Positions 13,663 through 18,529 of a stretch of DNA of 18,529 nucleotides are shown in pieces. The DNA is from Acidimicrobiaceae bacterium (GTDB lineage Bacteria > Actinomycetota > Acidimicrobiia > Acidimicrobiales > Acidimicrobiaceae): positions 1 to 18,529 of the forward strand of contig JABEUP010000221.1 of assembly GCA_013044365.1 (NCBI GenBank), written 5' to 3'. Position 1 is the stretch's first letter; every line of letters starts with the position of its first letter. The position numbers and the translations under genes are program-made. The notes beneath the pieces were generated by a model, which made no database searches, was not told the origin of the DNA, and saw only the letters and a program-made list of their open reading frames with translations.

Positions 13663-14793
13663 CTAATTGGAGAGCTGAGAAACCACGTAATCAACACATT
13701 TAGTCAGCGCCTCGACATCAGTTGGCTCCACCGCTGGGAACATTGCTACCCTGAGCTGGTTCCGGCCCAGCTTGCGGTATGGCTCCACGTCGAGCACACC
13801 GTTCTTGCGCAATACCTTGGCAACCTGAGCCGCGTCAATACTGTCAGCAAAGTCAATCGTCCCAACCACGTGCGAACGGTCAGCCGGATCCTTGACATAA
13901 GGAGTGGTGTATTCGGTACGATCCGCCCAATCGTAGAGGAACTTGGACGATTTGTCGCAACGTGAGGTCGAAAACTCAAGACCGCCATTTTCAATCATCC
14001 ACTCCAGCTGATGCACAAACAAAAATATGGTTGCCAAGGCGGGGGTGTTGTAGGTCTGATTCAGACGAGAATTTTCGATACAGATACTTAGATCGAAAGA
14101 AGCCGGTATCCATCGCTTAGAATCAGCAATTCTGGCCACTCTTTCAAGTGCGGCCGGTGACATTAGAGCCACCCAGAGTCCGCCGTCGGAAGCAAATACT
14201 TTTTGGGGGGCAAAATAGTAGGCGTCGAATTCAGCGGGATCCACTCTGAGACCCCCAGCGGCTGAGGTCGCATCCACCGCCACAATACCGCTTGCGCCAG
14301 TTGGACGGCGAATCTCCATCGATACGCCGGTCGAGGTCTCATTATGTGTCAATGCGTAAAGATCGACTTCTGGATTCACCCTGGATGATGGCTTAGTGCC
14401 GAATTCCGAAGTTATGATCTCTGGCTCGTCGAGAAAAGGCGCCTCCTTTGAAGCTGCCGCAAATTTGGAAGAAAATTCGCCAAAACTTAAGTGCTGACTT
14501 TTCTTCTCGATGAGAGCAAAGGTGGCAATATCCCAAAAGTAGGTTGCGCCGCCATTTCCGAGTATGACCTCGTAGCCATCGGGCAGTTTAAAAAGACTAT
14601 GCAAACCATCACGAAGCCGGCCCACCATATCTTTCACTGTTGCCTGACGATGGCTCGTACCTAGGTAGGTCTTGCCAATCTTTGCCAGTGCCTCTACCGC
14701 TTGGGGACGGACCTTTGATGGACCGGATCCGAATCTTCCATCTCCGGGAAGAAGGTTGGAAGGGATTATGATTTCTGATGAATTATTTGCCAC
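13663..14793 (-). CDS. serC: Phosphoserine aminotransferase (actinobacterial type)
   Basis: A 376-residue class V PLP aminotransferase that converts 3-phosphohydroxypyruvate and glutamate to phosphoserine, the second step of serine synthesis. The N-terminal LLPGDGRFGSGPSKVRP (14-30) is characteristic of the actinobacterial SerC branch. GNGGATYFWD (79-88) binds the cofactor phosphate, VDATSAAGGL carries the PLP aspartate (D174), and K198 in FAPQKVFASDGG is the Schiff-base lysine. The C-terminus KLGRNQLRVAMFPAVEP is family-typical. The start is GTG 14793 with no ribosome binding site; a leaderless start is possible but its -10 is unclear. It is divergent from the aminotransferase at 14826, with only 32 bp between start codons. 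Confidence 0.94.
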   Translation of the reverse strand: MANNSSEIIIPSNLLPGDGRFGSGPSKVRPQAVEALAKIGKTYLGTSHRQATVKDMVGRLRDGLHSLFKLPDGYEVILGNGGATYFWDIATFALIEKKSQHLSFGEFSSKFAAASKEAPFLDEPEIITSEFGTKPSSRVNPEVDLYALTHNETSTGVSMEIRRPTGASGIVAVDATSAAGGLRVDPAEFDAYYFAPQKVFASDGGLWVALMSPAALERVARIADSKRWIPASFDLSICIENSRLNQTYNTPALATIFLFVHQLEWMIENGGLEFSTSRCDKSSKFLYDWADRTEYTTPYVKDPADRSHVVGTIDFADSIDAAQVAKVLRKNGVLDVEPYRKLGRNQLRVAMFPAVEPTDVEALTKCVDYVVSQLSN

Positions 14794-14825
14794 GTTTATA
14801 GATTCTTACATTTCTGGAGCCCAAT

Positions 14826-16049
14826 TTGGAAACTCAACCGACAAAACAAAGAATATCTACTCGAATTGGAAATGTGGCCGAATCCGCAACATTAGCTATA
14901 GATGCTAAGGCAAAGGCGCTCAAGTCCCAAGGAGTGGATGTGGTTGGCTTCGGTGCCGGAGAACCAGATTTTCCAACCCCCGATCGCATTGCGGAGGCTG
15001 CGGCCAAGGCATGCCTGGACCCGAAGAACCATCGCTATACCCCTACTGCCGGTCTGCCGGAACTGCGCCATGCGATCGCAGCAAAAACCAAGCGTGACTC
15101 AGGCCTGGATGCTCAAGCATCACAAGTGCTGGTGACCAACGGTGGTAAACATGCTATTTTCAACACCTTTGCAACGCTGGTGGACGAGGGCGACGAGGTT
15201 CTGATTCCCTCTCCTTACTGGACGACTTACCCTGAGGCGGTCAAGTTGGCAGGGGGTATCCCTATTGAGGTTCCCACAACACTCGAACATGGTTTCAAGG
15301 TTCGGATAAGCGACCTTGACAAGTACCTGTCACCACGCACCAAGCTATTTGTCCATGTCTCGCCCTCTAACCCTACCGGCGCGGTATACGATCTCAACCA
15401 GTCACTGGAGCTTGCAAACTGGCTGGTTGACCATGACCTTTGGGTAATGGCTGATGAAATATACGAACACCTTGTCTATGACGACAACAAGTCCTGGTCG
15501 CTACCTGTGATCGAACCCAGGCTCGCGGACAAGGCCGTGATAGTCAATGGAGTCGCCAAAACATACGCCATGACCGGATGGCGCGTTGGCTGGATGGTAG
15601 GCCCTGAGGACGTGATCAGTGCAGCCACAAATCTGCAGTCCCAATCGACATCAAATGTTTCCAATGTAGCCCAAAGGGCTGCAGTCGAGGCATTGGAAGG
15701 CCCTCTTGACGATGTGGCCAATATGAAAGCCGCGTTTGGACACAGACGTACTCTAATCCATAAGATGCTCAATGAGATCCCTGGCATAGAGTGCCCGCTG
15801 CCAGAGGGGGCATTCTATGCCTATGCCAGCCTCAACGGCCTGCTCAACCGCAATTACGGAGGTGAAGTGCCCACCACAACTTCACGGCTTGCCGAGATAA
15901 TCCTCGATCAGGCAAGAGTGGCTATTGTTCCCGGAGAAGCATTTGGCACGCCGGGATACGCCCGTTTCAGTTATGCGCTCGGCCAGGAGGACATTTCCAA
16001 AGGCATAGGGAGAATAGGCGATCTTGTGGCCAAGTCGAAGCATCATTAA
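14826..16049 (+). CDS. Aspartate-type aminotransferase (class I)
   Basis: A 407-residue class I PLP aminotransferase of the aspartate aminotransferase Ib type. Motifs are FGAGEPDFPTPD (42-53), RYTPTAGLPELR (70-81), SPSNPTGAVY with N182, ADEIYEHLVYD with D210 and Y213, and the PLP lysine K245 in GVAKTYAMTGWRVGW. A C-terminal ARFSYALG carries the carboxylate-binding arginine. Aspartate is the usual substrate, but prephenate or other acidic acceptors cannot be excluded. The start is TTG 14826, chosen because GGAG (14816-14819) lies six bases upstream and no ATG or GTG precedes the conserved N-terminus. It shares a 32-bp divergent gap with serC. Confidence 0.92.
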   Translation: METQPTKQRISTRIGNVAESATLAIDAKAKALKSQGVDVVGFGAGEPDFPTPDRIAEAAAKACLDPKNHRYTPTAGLPELRHAIAAKTKRDSGLDAQASQVLVTNGGKHAIFNTFATLVDEGDEVLIPSPYWTTYPEAVKLAGGIPIEVPTTLEHGFKVRISDLDKYLSPRTKLFVHVSPSNPTGAVYDLNQSLELANWLVDHDLWVMADEIYEHLVYDDNKSWSLPVIEPRLADKAVIVNGVAKTYAMTGWRVGWMVGPEDVISAATNLQSQSTSNVSNVAQRAAVEALEGPLDDVANMKAAFGHRRTLIHKMLNEIPGIECPLPEGAFYAYASLNGLLNRNYGGEVPTTTSRLAEIILDQARVAIVPGEAFGTPGYARFSYALGQEDISKGIGRIGDLVAKSKHH

Positions 16050-16052
16050 ATT

Positions 16053-16069
16053 CCGCCTAAAGTAGGCGG
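16053..16069 (+). terminator. Short hairpin after the aminotransferase gene
   Basis: CCGCCTA and TAGGCGG pair over 7 bp around a 3-nt loop, 4 bp after the stop codon. The position and GC-rich stem suit a terminator, but no U-run follows. Confidence 0.45.
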
Positions 16070-16186
16070 TAGGCCATTCATCCCTGGAGACCAACTAAAA
16101 GGTAACTGCTGTGAAATCGGAAATCTTATGTCACAAATGGTTGCCTCGAAGTATGAATAAAGTGGTATTTCAACTAATGTCTTGGC

Positions 16187-16210
16187 TAGGAACTTGCCCG
16201 TAAGATCCTA
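16187..16210. repeat. Inverted repeat upstream of serA
   Basis: TAGGAACTT (16187-16195) and AAGATCCTA (16202-16210) are complementary at eight of nine positions around a 6-nt spacer. It lies 47 bp before the serA ATG and contains TAAGAT (16201-16206), a possible -10. It may be an operator or a leader hairpin. Confidence 0.4.
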
Positions 16211-16257
16211 CAAGCCCCCACATAGCTGCAACTGACAAATCTAGCGAGGACTTTATC

Positions 16258-17823
16258 ATGGCACGCATTTTGGTAACCGAAGAAATTGCCGAATCTGGTC
16301 TCGATCAACTTAGAAACGCCGGTCACACCGTTGAGGTTGCACTCAATCTCACACCCGAGCAGCTGATCGAGGCAATCCCGGGCGCAAATGCGCTCATAAT
16401 ACGGTCAGCGACCAAGGTAATTCCTGCCGTCCTCGATGCCGCGACCGACCTGATTGTTGTCGGAAGAGCTGGAATTGGTCTTGACAACGTTGACGTTACT
16501 TACGCCACAAAAAAGGGGGTGATGGTGGTAAATGCCCCGCAATCCAACATCCTCTCGGCAGCCGAACAGGCCATGGCCCTGCTCTTGGCGCAGGCCAGAA
16601 ATGTACCACAGGCTCACGCCGCTTTGGTAAACGGGAAGTGGGAACGCTCGAAGTGGGAGGGGGTGGAACTTTATGGCAAAACACTCGGAATCATCGGCCT
16701 CGGACGAGTTGGAGCGTTGGTGGCTCAAAGAGCCCTCGCATTCGGAATGCGCCTGATTGCCTATGACCCCTTCGTTGCAAAAGAGCGTGCCCGTCAAATG
16801 GGAGTCGAAATACTTTCCCTGGAAGAGGTCGTTGCGCAATCCGATTTTATCTCCATACATCTTCCAAAGAGCAAGGAGACAACCGGTCTTATCGGAACCG
16901 ATATGCTCTCAAAGGCCAAGCCCGGCTTGAGAATTATCAATACCGCAAGAGGCGGGATCGTGGATGAAAAGGCGCTCTACGAGGCAATAACCTCCGGAAA
17001 GGTCCAAGGCGCAGGTTTGGATGTATTCGACTCGGAACCATGCACCGACTCGCCCCTATTCACCCTTCCGTCTGTGGTGGTAACCCCCCACCTCGGCGCC
17101 TCCACCTTCGAAGCCCAGGACAAGGCTGGAGTACAGATCGCCGAACAGGTTCAATTGGCTCTGGCCGGTGAGTTCGTTCCATTCGCCGTCAACGTAAACG
17201 CTGCTGAAGCCAGCGAAACAGTTCGCCCGTTTCAGGGGCTTGCAGAATCTCTCGGCCGGTTTATCGCGTCTCTAAATCAATCCCTGCCTAACCAGCTCGA
17301 CATCGACTACCAGGGTGCGATTGCGGATGACGACACCAGGATACTTACCCTTTCGGTATTGAAAGGGCTATTTGGCACCGGCACAAATGAGCCGGTCTCC
17401 TATGTCAATGCTCCCCAGCTTGCTCAGGATCGAGGTCTGAGCATCAAAGAAAGCACCTCTACTAAAGCTAAGGACTACGTAAATCTGATCACACTCAGTG
17501 CTGGCACTCATTCGGTCTCGGGCACCTTGACCGGACCCAAATCGGAACCAAGAATAGTAATGATCGATGACCACAAAGTCGAAGTTCCACCTGCTGCGAA
17601 TATGTTGGTGGTGCGCAATGATGACACACCTGGCAAGATTGGTCTTGTGGCCACAATACTAGGCAACGCCGGCGTATCTATTTCCTCCATGGCTGTCGGC
17701 CCCTCCGAGCAGGGCAATACCGCGCTTATGGTACTTACGGTCAATGTCCAGCTCTCAAATGAGATCCTTGCAGAAATTGAATCTGCACCAGGAATCTCAT
17801 ATGCTCAAATAGCCTCGTGCTGA
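16258..17823 (+). CDS. serA: D-3-phosphoglycerate dehydrogenase
   Basis: A 521-residue enzyme that oxidises 3-phosphoglycerate to 3-phosphohydroxypyruvate with NAD, the first step of serine synthesis. The NAD-binding fold has GLGRVG (148-152 region), and the catalytic residues are R231 (NTARGGIVDE), E260 (DVFDSEP) and H278 (PHLGAST). The length is that of the long form found in Mycobacterium: after residue 320 comes an intervening domain (FQGLAESLGRFIASL), then a C-terminal ACT domain (about 450-521, DTPGKIGLVATILGNAGVSI). ACT domains of this family bind serine for feedback inhibition. ATG 16258 has GAGGA seven bases upstream. It is preceded by 208 bp containing an inverted repeat and followed after 30 bp by a methyltransferase gene. 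Confidence 0.97.
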   Translation: MARILVTEEIAESGLDQLRNAGHTVEVALNLTPEQLIEAIPGANALIIRSATKVIPAVLDAATDLIVVGRAGIGLDNVDVTYATKKGVMVVNAPQSNILSAAEQAMALLLAQARNVPQAHAALVNGKWERSKWEGVELYGKTLGIIGLGRVGALVAQRALAFGMRLIAYDPFVAKERARQMGVEILSLEEVVAQSDFISIHLPKSKETTGLIGTDMLSKAKPGLRIINTARGGIVDEKALYEAITSGKVQGAGLDVFDSEPCTDSPLFTLPSVVVTPHLGASTFEAQDKAGVQIAEQVQLALAGEFVPFAVNVNAAEASETVRPFQGLAESLGRFIASLNQSLPNQLDIDYQGAIADDDTRILTLSVLKGLFGTGTNEPVSYVNAPQLAQDRGLSIKESTSTKAKDYVNLITLSAGTHSVSGTLTGPKSEPRIVMIDDHKVEVPPAANMLVVRNDDTPGKIGLVATILGNAGVSISSMAVGPSEQGNTALMVLTVNVQLSNEILAEIESAPGISYAQIASC

Positions 17824-17827
17824 CTTT

Positions 17828-17843
17828 CGGCAGAGTTTTGCCG
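17828..17843 (+). other. Small hairpin between serA and the methyltransferase gene
   Basis: CGGCA (17828-17832) pairs with TGCCG (17839-17843) around GAGTTT. It fills most of the 30-bp gap. It is too short for a confident terminator call and could be chance. Confidence 0.3.
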
Positions 17844-17853
17844 TAACCAGGAA

Positions 17854-18529
17854 ATGAACAGCCCAAGAGATCCAATACTGCCAGATATTACAGTTGCCAC
17901 TTGCCCCGATTTGGTGATTAGGGCGGAAGCGGCGGCCATACTTGACATCCTCCCTGACCAGAGCATCGATCTTATCTACATAGATCCTCCGTTCAATACG
18001 GGATCCGTTCAGCGATTATCCTCGATCAAGACCGAGCAAGATACAACATCGACACGCACAGGTTTTGGCGGCCGGACCTACAAATCAACCCTTGTCTCGT
18101 CACATTCCTATAATGACTCCTTTTACGATTACATTGGCTTTCTTGTGCCTCTTCTTCAAAGAAGCCACGAATTGCTGACGGCAACTGGCACCATCTACGT
18201 CCACCTTGACTATCGAGAAGTCCACTACGTAAAAGTCGAACTCGACAAGATCTTCGGTAGATCCAACTTCATGAATGAAATTATTTGGGCCTACGACTAC
18301 GGCGGAAGATCAAAGCAAAAGTGGCCAGCCAAGCATGACACAATACTTGTGTACGCAAAAGAACTGGGCAAACATATCTTCAATTATGATGAAATAGAAC
18401 GCATCCCATACATGGCACCGGGACTCGTGACCGAAGAAAAAGCCTCCCGGGGAAAAGTCCCGACTGACGTCTGGTGGCAAACCATTGTACATACGGCAGG
18501 GAAAGAACGGACCGGCTATCCAAACCAAA
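17854..18529 (+). CDS. Site-specific DNA methyltransferase, N-terminal part (beta class N6/N4)
   Basis: The frame from ATG 17854 is open to the right edge (225 residues, no stop). The catalytic motif IV is DPPF (44-47) in LIYIDPPFNTG. It is followed by SYNDSFYDYIGFLVPLLQRS, a block TIYVHLDYREVHYVKVELD with IFGRSNF, then NEIIWAYDYGG and KHDTILVYAK. At the edge ERTGYPNQ matches the conserved ERTGYPTQKP that precedes the AdoMet-binding FxGxG. Motif IV before motif I defines the beta class, which methylates adenine N6 or cytosine N4. The region between DPPF and SYND (about residues 50-88) is longer than I expect for the family. A partner restriction gene could lie beyond the edge. The AGG near the ATG is a poor ribosome binding site. 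Confidence 0.88.
   Translation, partial: MNSPRDPILPDITVATCPDLVIRAEAAAILDILPDQSIDLIYIDPPFNTGSVQRLSSIKTEQDTTSTRTGFGGRTYKSTLVSSHSYNDSFYDYIGFLVPLLQRSHELLTATGTIYVHLDYREVHYVKVELDKIFGRSNFMNEIIWAYDYGGRSKQKWPAKHDTILVYAKELGKHIFNYDEIERIPYMAPGLVTEEKASRGKVPTDVWWQTIVHTAGKERTGYPNQ

Noticed and set aside
13480..13965. 161-codon plus-strand open frame across the leuD end and serC
   Set aside because: It overlaps leuD, runs through the terminator hairpin and is antisense to serC; the protein resembles nothing known to me.

Overview
The window looks like a chromosomal segment of an actinobacterium with moderate base composition. Three things suggest this: the actinobacterial form of SerC, a long ACT-containing SerA, and repeated promoter signatures of leaderless genes (a TANNNT hexamer 6-7 nt before an ATG or GTG with no Shine-Dalgarno). 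An Acidimicrobiia-like lineage is a guess only; no taxonomic marker settles it.

Layout. (1) 1-1152: the tail of a cupin-domain protein, then a PadR-type regulator whose promoter is buried in a 44-bp imperfect palindrome, then its overlapping membrane-protein partner, which is frameshifted. (2) 1304-3718, minus strand: gltX, a DUF218 membrane-anchored protein, tRNA-Gln(CTG) and tRNA-Glu(CTC), so GluRS is encoded beside its substrate tRNAs. (3) 3941-6952: two divergent acyl-CoA dehydrogenases sharing a 145-bp control region with repeated TTGGTA half-sites, and a conserved protein of unknown function convergent with the second. (4) 7026-10559, minus strand: leuB-ilvE-cimA with a candidate structured leader. 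(5) 10814-13534, plus strand: greA, then leuC-leuD, ended by a strong hairpin shared with the convergent serC. (6) 13663-17823: serC (minus) divergent from an aspartate-type aminotransferase (plus), then serA. (7) 17854 to the right edge: the start of a beta-class DNA methyltransferase.

Function. CimA condenses pyruvate and acetyl-CoA to citramalate. LeuCD and LeuB then give 2-oxobutyrate, an isoleucine precursor that bypasses threonine deamination, and IlvE does the last transamination. LeuBCD and IlvE also serve leucine synthesis, but no leuA is present here. SerA and SerC are the first two steps of serine synthesis; serB is not in the window. From memory, a neighbourhood of gltX, tRNA-Glu/Gln, leuB, leuCD and serA recurs in Mycobacterium and Streptomyces, so this is probably a rearranged version of an ancestral actinobacterial amino-acid cluster. 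I see no IclR-type (NdgR-like) regulator beside leuC, the place it occupies in those genera as I recall them.

The longest stretch without a protein gene is 1153-1664, which holds the two tRNA genes. Apart from them I see only a T5 run 3' of tRNA-Glu. Other gaps are under 300 bp. I found no CRISPR array, insertion sequence or prophage gene, and no clearly novel multi-gene system. The most original signals are regulatory.
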